A stretch of DNA of 64,000 nucleotides from Bradyrhizobium sp. CCGB12 (GTDB lineage Bacteria; Pseudomonadota; Alphaproteobacteria; Rhizobiales; Xanthobacteraceae): contig NZ_JANADO010000001.1 of the NCBI RefSeq assembly GCF_024199845.1, positions 434,001 to 498,000 of the forward strand. The letters run 5' to 3'. Under the pieces are notes generated by a model. That model was given only the letters and a program-made list of their open reading frames with translations. It did no database searches and had not been told where the DNA came from. This document shows positions 35,667-44,912 of this stretch, piece by piece (position 1 is the first letter of the stretch; every line of letters starts with the position of its first letter). The translations under genes were made by a program, and so were the position numbers.

Positions 35667-35834
35667 AAGAGCGGCCCGTAGCCCGGATGGAGTGCAGCGG
35701 AATCCGGGGCTGGATTCGCATGTCGGTCTCGCCGATCACGCCGATCAATCTTCCTACCGCAGCTCCGCCCAACGATTCAATCGCGGCATCGGGTCGTCAA
35801 AGTCGCGACTTGATCTGAATCAATCGTCGCGATC

Positions 35835-36152
35835 ATGACCGCGCCACAACCACCTCCTATGGCTGGTGACAAATTGGTGAGCGCGATGATCCCGATCTGG
35901 TACGTCACCTTTGAAGTGCAAAAGCGCGGCATCCTGCCGAGACAGCGGAGCCCTCGCGAAACAAAGACGTTTGTGACGGAGCACGACGCAAAATTGTTCG
36001 CGCGCGCAAAACTCGACGAAGGCCTCGCTGTCTTTGCGGGCACGATCAATCCCCACCTTCCCAAGAGGGTCATTCCGGCGTCCGGCATCAACGCGTGGCT
36101 TGCCGACGGACGGGAAAGCGCCGCAGGGGCCGGAGCTCAGAACACCGACTAA
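35835..36152 (+). CDS. Small hypothetical protein
   Basis: 105 residues, ATG at 35835, with internal ATG alternatives at codons 9 and 18. The core IPIWYVTFEVQKRGILPRQRSPRETKTFVTEHDAKLFARAKLDEGLAVFAGTINPHLPKRVI reads as a compact alpha/beta domain and is coding-like in composition. No signal or membrane segment. I do not recognise the family. It lies alone between an acetyltransferase and an outer-membrane gene, and its reality rests on the protein-like core. Confidence 0.6.
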   Translation: MTAPQPPPMAGDKLVSAMIPIWYVTFEVQKRGILPRQRSPRETKTFVTEHDAKLFARAKLDEGLAVFAGTINPHLPKRVIPASGINAWLADGRESAAGAGAQNTD

Positions 36153-36318
36153 GCACGGCAACGTGCACAGCGATGGCGCTGGAATGTTGCCATTTTGATA
36201 CGGGCTGAAAATTCCCTCGCAGGTAGAATTCCGGATATTCGCGCCGTTTGTGCACGCCAATCCTGCACAAGGGCTCGCATTTTGGGGACGGGAAGATTCG
36301 AGCAAAGGGGATATGACG

Positions 36319-37074
36319 ATGAAAAGGCTCTCGATCGCTGCAATCGGTTTCGCGGCGCTGAGTATGGTAGCTCCGGCCATGGCGGCCGACATGGCCGTCA
36401 AGGCACCCCCGCCGGCGCCGGTGGTGGCGATCTACAACTGGAGCGGGTTCTACATCGGCGCCAACGGCGGATGGGCCCAGAGCCACGGTTGCGTGGACTT
36501 CGTAAACGACTTAGGGGTAGCCGCAGGCGCTTGCGGTGATCGTTCCGGAGGCGTTGCGGGCGGACAGATCGGGTACCGCTGGCAGACCAATCAGTTTGTG
36601 CTCGGATTGGAAGCACAGGGCGATTGGGCCGATCTCAAGAACACCCGCGTCAGCCTGATCGATCCATTTCTCTCAACCACAGCCAAAACAGACGCCATTG
36701 GCCTCTTCACGGTACAGCTCGGTTGGGCATGGAACGCGTCACTGTTCTACGTGAAGGGTGGCGCCGCCGTGACGCGCAATCGCCTTGATCTATTCGACAA
36801 CTTGACCGGGATCGGCATCGCCTCGGCAGGTCACACGCGTTGGGGCGGCGCCCTAGGTGTCGGCTATGAATATGGCTTCGCGCCGAACTGGTCGGTCGGC
36901 GTTGAATACGACCATCTCTGGATGGGGAATGACAACAACGCCTTCGTCGGCGTTCCCCTCCCTTCCGGGGGCTTCATTGCGGGTAACGGGATCAGCCAGG
37001 ATGTGGACATGATCACGCTCCGGCTGAATTACCGCTTCGGTGGTTTCGGTGCTCCGGTCGCGGCTCACTATTGA
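36319..37074 (+). CDS. Outer-membrane beta-barrel protein (Omp25/31-like)
   Basis: 251 residues from ATG 36319 (AGGGG about eight bases upstream; ATG 36313 is too close to it). A signal peptide MKRLSIAAIGFAALSMVAPA, cleaved after AMA, leads to ADMAVKAPPPAPVVAIYNWSGFYIGANGGWAQS, a characteristic start of rhizobial Omp25/31-type eight-strand barrels. The protein ends LRLNYRFGGFGAPVAAHY, with an aromatic near the end rather than a strict terminal Phe. It probably supports outer-membrane stability. A strong terminator follows. Confidence 0.92.
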   Translation: MKRLSIAAIGFAALSMVAPAMAADMAVKAPPPAPVVAIYNWSGFYIGANGGWAQSHGCVDFVNDLGVAAGACGDRSGGVAGGQIGYRWQTNQFVLGLEAQGDWADLKNTRVSLIDPFLSTTAKTDAIGLFTVQLGWAWNASLFYVKGGAAVTRNRLDLFDNLTGIGIASAGHTRWGGALGVGYEYGFAPNWSVGVEYDHLWMGNDNNAFVGVPLPSGGFIAGNGISQDVDMITLRLNYRFGGFGAPVAAHY

Positions 37075-37098
37075 TCTCGAGTCTCCCCAGTGAACTCA

Positions 37099-37125
37099 GG
37101 CCCCGGCATCGACCGGGGCCTTTTT
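37099..37125 (+). terminator. Intrinsic terminator after the outer-membrane gene
   Basis: GGCCCCGG (37099-37106) and CCGGGGCC (37113-37120) form a perfect 8-base stem with a six-base loop, followed by TTTTT (37121-37125), 25 bases past the stop. Confidence 0.88.
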
Positions 37126-37168
37126 CATGGGGCGTCGAACAAGCGCCAGGATTTCAGCGCGTTCAGCG

Positions 37169-37852
37169 TCAATTCCGCCGGTCGAATGCGGCGAGTTGCT
37201 GCCTGTCCATGATGACGAGGTGACGCTGGTTGTTGTCGATGAAGCGGAGGATGCCGAGTTCGCGCAAATACGACAGCGACCGCGAGATGGTCTCGATCGT
37301 CAGGCCGAGATAATCCGCGATGTCGCGTCGGGTCATCGGCAGCGACAGGATTCCTGCAGCGGTGAGCCGTCTGTCCATTTCGATCAGGAAGGCGGCAACC
37401 CGCTCCATTGACGTCTTGCGCCCGAGCAGAAGCATGTGGTCCTCCGCATGCCGGAGATTCGTCGTGGTCATGCAGAGCAGATTCCTGATCAGCGCGCCGT
37501 CATTTTCGGCGGCGGAGTCGAGGCTCTCGCGCCTGATCAAGCGCACGGTCGTGTCCACCACGGCTTCTGTCGTAAAGCGATGCACCCCGCTGTTCTCCAA
37601 TCCGAAGATGTCGCCGGGGACATGGAATGCGCTGATCTGCCGGCGTCCGTCGGACAGCAGTTTGTAGCTTCGTACCGTCCCCGACTTGACCTGGTAGATA
37701 TACTCGGCGGGCTCCTTCTCGCCGTAGATCTCGCTACCGCGCCGGTATTTGAACTCGCTCAGGCTGATCATTGGATTGGAGTCCGCGGTCATTCCGAGTT
37801 CACTGAGAGAATGCGGGCGTGGCAGGGAAGCCGAGGTCAAGTGCATCAGCAT
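37169..37852 (-). CDS. FixK-type Crp/Fnr transcriptional regulator
   Basis: 227 residues; GAGGAG lies eight bases before the ATG. The effector barrel is at about 35-140 (YIYQVKSGTVRSYKLLSDGRRQISAFHVPGDIFGLE) and the helix-turn-helix at about 165-215 (LPMTRRDIADYLGLTIETISRSLSYLRELGILRF), with the residues ETISR expected to recognise TTGAT-N4-ATCAA. The N-terminal Cys residues of oxygen-sensing Fnr are absent, as in rhizobial FixK, so it would be controlled by expression rather than by direct oxygen sensing. A perfect FNR/FixK-type box lies about 480 bases upstream. Confidence 0.9.
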   Translation of the reverse strand: MLMHLTSASLPRPHSLSELGMTADSNPMISLSEFKYRRGSEIYGEKEPAEYIYQVKSGTVRSYKLLSDGRRQISAFHVPGDIFGLENSGVHRFTTEAVVDTTVRLIRRESLDSAAENDGALIRNLLCMTTTNLRHAEDHMLLLGRKTSMERVAAFLIEMDRRLTAAGILSLPMTRRDIADYLGLTIETISRSLSYLRELGILRFIDNNQRHLVIMDRQQLAAFDRRN

Positions 37853-38039
37853 CGGACCAACTCCTCAATCTCATGACGATCGGGTTTGTCAGTCGCAGCG
37901 CGTGTGCCTCGGGGCTGGTGTCGCGCCGCCTCGTTCTGGCCGATATCAAGCTTGTTCAAAACTGGAGCCAATGACTATTGTCCCAACGTTCATAGTACCA
38001 ACGGACAGGAACGTGCTGCGTTTGGCGGCGTATCATCGG
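37853..38039. other. Non-coding region upstream of the FixK-like gene
   Basis: 187 bases with no credible coding frame. It carries the GAGGAG ribosome-binding site of the FixK-like gene. Together with the decayed channel gene and 38355-38666 it forms an 814-base stretch without an intact gene. Confidence 0.5.
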
Positions 38040-38354
38040 TCAATGTGTTGGTTCTGCTCGCCGAGTATCGCCATATCCGGTGGTCGTCAGCGTGGCGAAG
38101 CTGAGATAGAAAACCTTGCTCGCGAGCGAGCGGTCGTCCTCGAACTCGATTCCCTTGAATGCACCGTCGATCGATAATCCCAAGAACGTGAATATGCAGG
38201 CAAATCCAACAGCAATCAGCAGATAAACCAGCACGGCGCCGATGATCCGGTGGTCAGTGACATAGCCCGGGCCAAACACCGCTCTCGTGACCACGACACC
38301 GAGAGTCGCCGCTTCTTCAAGAGATCGATCACGTTGATATAGATCAACCTTGCG
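38040..38354 (-). pseudogene. Remnant of a two-helix potassium channel
   Basis: A frame of about 100 residues contains TRAVFGPGYVTDHRIIGAVLVYLLIAVGFACIFTFLGLSIDGAF and then YLSFATLTTTGYGD, the selectivity filter of a potassium channel. Straight after the filter the frame reads TRRAEPTH and stops, so the second membrane helix is missing, and no frame downstream restores it. Upstream the same frame (to 38603) is Arg-rich and unlike a channel. The remnant is therefore cut at both ends. The intact family (Ion_trans_2) has an N-terminal helical part and a second pore helix after the filter. Confidence 0.75.
38334..38347. promoter_or_regulatory. Perfect FNR/FixK-type box
   Basis: TTGATATAGATCAA: TTGAT and ATCAA separated by four bases, the full consensus of Fnr/FixK sites. 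It lies at the upstream edge of the decayed channel remnant, about 480 bases from the FixK-like start, and 320 bases from the 3' end of feoB. With no intact gene starting from it, it may be a relic of the channel promoter or chance. Confidence 0.5.
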
Positions 38355-38666
38355 CGGGCCGTTACGCCGCGGTCCGAAAAGGTTGTGTCGAACCTGGCCT
38401 ACTCGATCGCGGCGGCGACGCGCGAGATGGGCCTCGCAAGACGGCACAGCCAAGACGGATCCTTGCCATCGTTGGTGTTCGCCGGGGGATCTCCATCCTG
38501 GTCCCGGCAATTCTTCGACGATGCCATTGTGCCAGTGTTTTGCCCGACGGCGCAATCGGCGCGCAGTCTGTGGCCGGGATTCTTTAGCGCACGCGTAAGC
38601 CATTGATTCCGCAACCCCCGTCTACTGTGCATGGGGTTGTTTTCGCAGTCTTAGCTTTGTTGGGTG
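38355..38666. other. Region between the channel remnant and feoB, no gene seen
   Basis: 312 bases. Frames on both strands are short and Arg-rich or otherwise unlike protein. On the + strand, AACCCC near 38613 and GGGGTT near 38635 could pair before TTTT, but no + strand gene ends here, so I do not call a terminator. Confidence 0.4.
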
Positions 38667-40538
38667 TTATCCCGCGCCCAGCGCGACCGCGACATTGTAG
38701 GTCACGAGGCTCGCCGCATAGGCCAGCACCAGCATGTAGGTGAAGGTCACGGCCATCCATCCCCAGCTTCCGGTCTCGCGCCGGATCACGGCTAGCGTGG
38801 AGGCGCATTGCGGGGCGAAGATGTACCAGGCCAGCATCGACAGGGCGGTCGCCAGTGACCATTTCGTCGCCAGCACCTGGCCGATCTGCTCGGCCGCCTC
38901 CTTGCCGCCCTCGATCGCGTAGACGGTGCCGAGCGCTGCGACCGCGACCTCGCGCGCCGCCATGCCCGGGATCAGCGCGACCGCGATCTGCCAGTTGAAT
39001 CCGACAGGGGCGAGCAGCGGCTCGAGCGCCTTGCCGATCATCGCGGCCAGGCTGAAGTCGATGGCCGGCTCGGTCGCGCCTGCCGGCGGCTGCGGGAATG
39101 AGGCCAGAAACCAGATCAGCACCATCATCGAGAAGATCGTGGTGCCGGCGCGCTGCAAGAACATCTTGGCGCGGGTGTAGATGCCGATCGCGATCGATTT
39201 CAGCCGCGGCATCTTGTAGTCCGGCAGCTCCAGCATGAACGGCGCCGGCGCAAAGTCGCGCAGCATGAAGAACTTGATCAGGAACGAGACGGCAAGCGCA
39301 CTGGTGATGCCGGCCGCATAGAGGCCGAACATCACGAGCCCCTGGAGGTTGATGAAGCCCCAGACGTCCCTGGCCGGAATGAAGGCGGAGATGATCAGCG
39401 TGTAGACGGGAATGCGCGCCGAGCAGGTCATCAGCGGCGCGATCAGGATCGTGGTCAGCCGGTCGCGTTTGTTGTCGATGACGCGCGTCGCCATGATGCC
39501 GGGAATGGCGCAGGCGAAGCTCGACAGGAGCGGAATGAAGGCGCGGCCGTGCAGGCCGGCGCCGCCCATGATGCGGTCCATCAGGAACGCGGCGCGCGCC
39601 ATGTAGCCGAAATCTTCGAGCAGCAGGATGAACAGGAAGATGATGATGATCTGCGGCAGGAACACGATGACGCTGCCGACGCCCGAGATCACGCCGTTCT
39701 GAAGGAAGCTCTGGAGCAGGCCGGCGGGGAGGGTGGCGTGCACGAACTCGCCGAGCGCATCGAAGCCCGAATTGAGCAGCTCCATCAGCGGCTGCGCCCA
39801 GGCGAACACCGCCTGGAACATCACGAACAGGATCAGCGCGAGCACGACGAGGCCGCCGACGGGATGCAGCACGATCGCGTCGATCCGCGCGGTCCAGGTG
39901 TCGGGCCTAGCAGGCAGGCCGACGCACTCGCCGATGATGCGGTCGGCCTCGCGCTGGGTTGCGCGCAACTCGCTGACGCTGAGCGCGCGCCAGCTGTTCT
40001 CCTGTGGCTCGGCGGCTAGTTTTGCCGCGATCTCGTCGGTCAGCTGCAACAGATCTGCGGTGCCGCCCTTGCGCACCGCGATCGAGGTGACCACGGGCAC
40101 CCCCAGCTCCTTGGCGAGCCGTTCCACGTCGACACTGATGCCGCGGCGCGTCGCGATGTCGAACATGTTGAGCACGAGGATCATCGGCCGTCCCGTGCGC
40201 TTGAGCTCGAGCAGCAGGCGGATGGTCAGCCGCAGATTGGTGGAATCGGCCACGCACAGCACGAGATCGGGCATCGTCTCGCCGGAGGCCTTGCCGAGCA
40301 CGAAGTCGCGGGTGATCTCCTCATCCGGGCTGCGACCGCGCAGCGAATAGGTGCCGGGCAGGTCGACCACGGAGACCTGGCGTCCCAGGGGTGTAACGAA
40401 GAAGCCTTCCTTGCGCTCGACGGTGACGCCCGGATAGTTCGCGACCTTCTGCCGGCTGCCGGTCAGGGCATTGAACAGCGAGGTCTTGCCGCTGTTTGGT
40501 GTGCCCACCAGGGCGAGATGCAGCAGGGGTAATTCCAT
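38667..40538 (-). CDS. feoB: Ferrous iron transport protein B
   Basis: 623 residues. The N-terminal G domain shows G1 GTPNSGKTS (12-20), G3 DLPGTYS, and G4 NMFD; the rest is the membrane part with two Gate motifs and the FeoB C domain (FVMFQAVFAWAQPLMELLNSGFDAL ... RDFAPAPFMLELPDYKMPR). It imports ferrous iron across the inner membrane, driven or gated by GTP. The start is 37 bases after the feoA stop, so the two are co-transcribed. The Irr-like palindrome before feoA suggests iron control. Confidence 0.96.
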   Translation of the reverse strand: MELPLLHLALVGTPNSGKTSLFNALTGSRQKVANYPGVTVERKEGFFVTPLGRQVSVVDLPGTYSLRGRSPDEEITRDFVLGKASGETMPDLVLCVADSTNLRLTIRLLLELKRTGRPMILVLNMFDIATRRGISVDVERLAKELGVPVVTSIAVRKGGTADLLQLTDEIAAKLAAEPQENSWRALSVSELRATQREADRIIGECVGLPARPDTWTARIDAIVLHPVGGLVVLALILFVMFQAVFAWAQPLMELLNSGFDALGEFVHATLPAGLLQSFLQNGVISGVGSVIVFLPQIIIIFLFILLLEDFGYMARAAFLMDRIMGGAGLHGRAFIPLLSSFACAIPGIMATRVIDNKRDRLTTILIAPLMTCSARIPVYTLIISAFIPARDVWGFINLQGLVMFGLYAAGITSALAVSFLIKFFMLRDFAPAPFMLELPDYKMPRLKSIAIGIYTRAKMFLQRAGTTIFSMMVLIWFLASFPQPPAGATEPAIDFSLAAMIGKALEPLLAPVGFNWQIAVALIPGMAAREVAVAALGTVYAIEGGKEAAEQIGQVLATKWSLATALSMLAWYIFAPQCASTLAVIRRETGSWGWMAVTFTYMLVLAYAASLVTYNVAVALGAG

Positions 40539-40575
40539 GGGGGCACTGGTCCGGGATCAGAGGTCCGGCCGCTAT

Positions 40576-40851
40576 CTAAGCGACGATGATGGCCATGGCT
40601 TCACGCCGACGCACCGCGATCGTGATGTTGTCGACCCGCACGGCGATCGGGTCGCGCCCGACCAGCCCCTCGTGCAGGACCTCGACCCGGGCGCCCTCGA
40701 CGAACCCGAGCTCGATCAGGCGGCTCTCGAGCTCGATGTCCGAGAGCGCCGAGCCCGCGTCCTTGGCGGCAAGATGCTGAATGACGCCGATATAGCCGCG
40801 CTGGGCCAGGCCCAGCGGCATGTGCGAACGCGTATCCTTGGTGTCGGTCAT
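40576..40851 (-). CDS. feoA: Ferrous iron transport protein A
   Basis: About 91 residues from ATG 40851 (an in-frame ATG at 40866 is equally possible; neither has a strong ribosome-binding site). The SH3-like FeoA domain is clear: MPLGLAQRGYIGVIQHLAAKDAGSALSDIELESRLIELGFVEGARVEVLHEGLVGRDPIAVRVDNITIAVRRREAMAIIV. It assists FeoB, perhaps as a regulatory partner, and lies directly upstream of it. A near-palindromic AT-rich site lies 56 bases before the start. Confidence 0.93.
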   Translation of the reverse strand: MTDTKDTRSHMPLGLAQRGYIGVIQHLAAKDAGSALSDIELESRLIELGFVEGARVEVLHEGLVGRDPIAVRVDNITIAVRRREAMAIIVA

Positions 40852-40906
40852 GCCCTGTATTTTCAACGCAGGGCATTGAGGTCAAGCGGGCGGGCTCGCC
40901 GAAACT

Positions 40907-40931
40907 GCACCTTAGAGTGATTTTAAAGTGC
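40907..40931. promoter_or_regulatory. Irr/ICE-like palindrome upstream of feoA
   Basis: A 25-base imperfect palindrome with outer arms GCAC/GTGC and core TTAGAGTGATTTTAAA, close to the rhizobial iron control element TTTAGAA-N3-TTCTAAA bound by Irr. It lies 56 bases before the feoA start, in the right place for an operator, and is AT-rich against its surroundings. Whether Irr or a Fur-type protein binds it is inference. Confidence 0.6.
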
Positions 40932-40967
40932 AGGACTCGGGCTGCGATGAGGGATATGCCCCAACGC

Positions 40968-41222
40968 CTACTGGGCCGGGACCTTTTCCGGCTGCATGGC
41001 GGCCATGGCTCGGCTCTTGAAGTAATCGAGGACGAACAGGCGGATCGCCGAGGACAGATTGCCCTGCTGGCGAGCGCCATCGATCTCGCCGACGAGCTCG
41101 GACAGCGTCATGTTGCGCAGGCCCGAGATCTCCTTCATGCCGTTCCAGAACGCCTCTTCCAGGCTGACGCTGGTCTTGTGGCCGGCGACCACGATCGATC
41201 GTTTCACGACGGGCGATTTCAT
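40968..41222 (-). CDS. Small ribbon-helix-helix protein
   Basis: 84 residues from ATG 41222, with GAGGAG upstream; the frame is open further but that part overlaps the preceding gene. KSPVVKRSIVVAGHKTSVSLEEAFWNGMKEISGLRNMTLSELVGEIDGARQQGNLSSAIRLFVLDYFKSR is the alphaproteobacterial RHH_4 family: a beta strand (KRSIVVAGHKTSVSLE) then helices. It may be a DNA-binding dimer; its targets are unknown. Its ATG overlaps the TGA of the upstream DUF4169 gene by four bases, so translation is coupled. Confidence 0.87.
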   Translation of the reverse strand: MKSPVVKRSIVVAGHKTSVSLEEAFWNGMKEISGLRNMTLSELVGEIDGARQQGNLSSAIRLFVLDYFKSRAMAAMQPEKVPAQ

Positions 41223-41407
41223 GGCTGCTCCTCGCGATCGATCTGATGCTGGTCCAGGTGCGCCTTCGCCTTGTCCGCGCGTGTCTCCTCCGCCGACCGT
41301 TCCGCCTTCGTGCGGCCGAACTTCGCCCGGTTGGCGTCCGCCTGCTTCGCCGAGGCTTCCCGCTCGGCGCGCTTCCTGAAACGATTCAGGTTGATGACGT
41401 TCCCCAT
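41219..41407 (-). CDS. DUF4169 family protein
   Basis: 62 residues: MGNVINLNRFRKRAEREASA is the DUF4169 signature start, followed by a highly charged helical tail. This small family is conserved in Alphaproteobacteria next to fumC and a ribbon-helix-helix gene, as seen here; no function is known. It overlaps the RHH gene (ATGA). The 266 bases upstream, to the end of fumC, contain no other gene that I can support. Confidence 0.85.
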   Translation of the reverse strand: MGNVINLNRFRKRAEREASAKQADANRAKFGRTKAERSAEETRADKAKAHLDQHQIDREEQP

Positions 41408-41673
41408 GCCGCGTCTCCATCATCCGCTCCTCTTCAGGCTGGATGAAATACTCAGAAACAGGGTGCTGCCTTGCACCCTCCAAGACTTGATCGCCATTCG
41501 CTTGTCCTCGTCAATCGGCCTCTTGGGCCACCAAACGATGAATTTCGCCCGTCGAGGGCAGAAGGGCTGCGTAGCACGCTGCCAGGCCACAACATTGACG
41601 GTAATCAAATCCCGCTCTCAAAGCCGCATATTTCTGAGCCGTATCATTACGGATGACTATCGGAATTCGGAAA

Positions 41674-43125
<1,452 letters not shown>

Positions 43126-43226
43126 GAGCACATCCATTCCGTCGCGCGAAACGCCGCGCGGTCTCTTGATATGCTGTTCTATATAGGGAGTTTGGCCGTG
43201 TGCGACGGGCGCGGGCCCAAACTAGA

Positions 43227-43745
43227 TCATTTCTTGCGGAAACGATCGAGCCGCACGACCTCGGCGCCGCCCTGGTTCGGGGCCGTCGGCTGCTCCGTGC
43301 TCTCCGCCGGTTCGGTGGCAGGCGCGGGCACCGCGACGGCCGAGGCGGCGGGGGCCGCCGGCAAATTCTCGGGTGCCACCTCCGCGACATCGGAGGTGTC
43401 GAACTGAAGGCCGAATTTCACGGACGGATCGAGGAAGCTCTTGATGGCGCTGAACGGCACGATCAGCCGCTCCGGAATGCCACCAAAGGACAGGCCGACC
43501 TCGAAACGGTCCTCGAGCACGGTCAGGTCCCAGAACTGGTGCTGGAGGATGATCGTCATCTCTTCCGGATATTGTGCGAGCAGCCGCGACGACAGTTTCA
43601 CGCCCTCGGCCTTCGATACGAAGGTGATGAAGAAATGGTGCTCGCCCGGCAGTCCATGGGCCGCGGCATCGGTCAGCACCTTGCGCAGCACGCCGCGCAG
43701 CGCGTCGCGGGCCAGCACATCGTATCGGATATGATCGGTCGCCAT
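43227..43745 (-). CDS. sspB: ClpXP adaptor SspB (alphaproteobacterial type)
   Basis: 172 residues from the ATG of MATDHIRYDVLARDALRGVL (43745); the longer frame to 43796 adds an unlikely leader. The substrate-binding domain (about 1-115) includes HHFFITFVSKAEGVKLSSRLLAQYPEEMTIILQHQFWDLTV, then comes a Pro/Ala linker and a conserved C-terminal tail AEVVRLDRFRKK that in this family docks on ClpX. It delivers ssrA-tagged proteins to ClpXP for degradation. The gene for the tag itself, ssrA, lies about 115 bases upstream on the same strand. Confidence 0.92.
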   Translation of the reverse strand: MATDHIRYDVLARDALRGVLRKVLTDAAAHGLPGEHHFFITFVSKAEGVKLSSRLLAQYPEEMTIILQHQFWDLTVLEDRFEVGLSFGGIPERLIVPFSAIKSFLDPSVKFGLQFDTSDVAEVAPENLPAAPAASAVAVPAPATEPAESTEQPTAPNQGGAEVVRLDRFRKK

Positions 43746-43859
43746 GGTGGTCCTGTTGCATTCCAGGAGTTGGGCCCTGCCGGCCCGACTCGCCAAGCCG
43801 CAATAGTACCGCGCCTGACGGGTCAGCAGGAGTCCCCGCCGGGGAAGAAATCAAAGAGC

Positions 43860-44191
43860 AAAGTGGAGGCTTCTGTTGCCAGGTGCCTCCGAACCCCGCC
43901 TAGCGGAGCTTAACCCGCTAGGACTTTAAAGTGGTCTTTCAAACTGCGTTACGCAGCCTGAGCAACCGGAGCAAAGTTGTCGTTGGCAACTATTGCAGTA
44001 GCCCGATAACGGCGGAACAATACCGGGAAAAAGTACGCCCTTTACGCCCTCGTCGATCCTATTTCGCCCCCGCCAAAACCCGCTGTCCGGGTAGTCCCAC
44101 GGAGTGGGCTTTGGTGGAGGCGCCGGGTACCGCCCCCGGGTCCGAATGGTTTATTGCGACGACCGTTTATTTCCATAGCCGGCGAACCGGC
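43860..44191 (-). ncRNA. ssrA: Permuted two-piece transfer-messenger RNA
   Basis: Read on the - strand: an acceptor piece starts near 44191 with GCCGG-TTCG-CCGGC and ends CGCCTCCACCA at 44112; a spacer of about 40 bases follows; then the coding piece starts GGGGGCGAAATAGGATCGAC at 44071. The ends pair as a 7-base acceptor stem with a G-U at the third pair, the alanine identity. The tag frame (about 43950-43990) reads ANDNFAPVAQAA then TAA. A closing hairpin, GGAGGC/GCCTCC, lies at 43890-43865. The order acceptor then coding is the circular permutation known in Alphaproteobacteria; processing yields two RNAs. It rescues stalled ribosomes. Confidence 0.95.
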
Positions 44192-44197
44192 ACCCCC

Positions 44198-44203
44198 AAT
44201 ATA
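44198..44203 (-). promoter_or_regulatory. Probable -10 element of ssrA
   Basis: On the - strand TATATT lies six to seven bases before the inferred 5' end of the acceptor piece at 44191. The -35 region at a 17-base distance is poorly conserved (TGTTTT), so only the -10 is called. Confidence 0.5.
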
Positions 44204-44315
44204 GGAGGCAAAGGTTTCGAAAAACAGAGGTTTCGAGCAAGACGGGTACGGTTTCCCCTTGGATAGGTTCCGGAGCGTCTTGGCCGCGGCACGACCCTCG
44301 TTCTAAGCTCCTGAC

Positions 44316-44912
44316 ATGTCCACGGATTCAGCACCGGCCGTCCAAGAGCCGGATCTTGCCACCACACCGCCAGGCCTTGTCGCGCTCTTCCTGGCGTTCG
44401 CCCGGATGTCGCTGGCGGGTTTTGGCGGCGTCCTGGTGTTTGCCCGACGTGCGATCGTCGAGCAGCACCGCTGGATGACCGCGGACGAGTTCAACGAGAC
44501 CTTTGCGCTCTGCCATTTCCTGCCCGGTCCCAACATCGTCAATCTGTCGATGGTGTTCGGCGCGCGGCTGCGCGGGATCGCGGGCGGAATTGCCGCCTTT
44601 GCCGGGCTGCTGCTCCCGCCGACGCTGATCATGACCGTGCTCGCGATCATCTACGCTCATTTTGGCGAATTGGAGCTGCTGCGCCGCAGCCTCGCCGGCA
44701 TCTCCTGCGCGGCGGTGGGGCTGTTGATCGCGGTGGTCTTCCGCATGATGACCCCGCTGTTCAAGCGGATGGACGCCGTCGCGCTGATCCTGATGCTCGG
44801 CGTGTTCGCCGCCATCGGCGTGCTCCGTCTGCCGCTCCAGGCGGTGCTGCTGGTCGCGATTCCCGTCAGTGTCGGGGTCACTTATTTCCTGCGGCGGAAA
44901 GTAGCAGCATGA
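44316..44912 (+). CDS. Chromate transporter, N-terminal-type half (ChrA)
   Basis: 198 residues. A CHR domain with FLAFARMSLAGFGGVLVFARRAIVEQHRWMTADEFNETFALCHFLPGPNIVNLSMVFGARLRG, the typical GFGG and LPGPN motifs, and about six membrane helices. Short CHR proteins come in pairs that together equal one full ChrA; this is the first of the pair and overlaps the next gene by four bases (ATGA). It exports chromate or a related oxyanion. The divergent ssrA promoter lies just upstream. Confidence 0.9.
   Translation: MSTDSAPAVQEPDLATTPPGLVALFLAFARMSLAGFGGVLVFARRAIVEQHRWMTADEFNETFALCHFLPGPNIVNLSMVFGARLRGIAGGIAAFAGLLLPPTLIMTVLAIIYAHFGELELLRRSLAGISCAAVGLLIAVVFRMMTPLFKRMDAVALILMLGVFAAIGVLRLPLQAVLLVAIPVSVGVTYFLRRKVAA

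Noticed and set aside
37940..37980. ATCAAGCTTGTTCAA as a second FixK box
   Set aside because: The half-sites are not arranged as TTGAT-N4-ATCAA and do not form the required palindrome.
38385..38606. A 73-residue + strand frame next to the channel remnant
   Set aside because: No ribosome-binding site and no recognisable features; the region also carries Arg-rich frames on the other strand, so it is probably non-coding.
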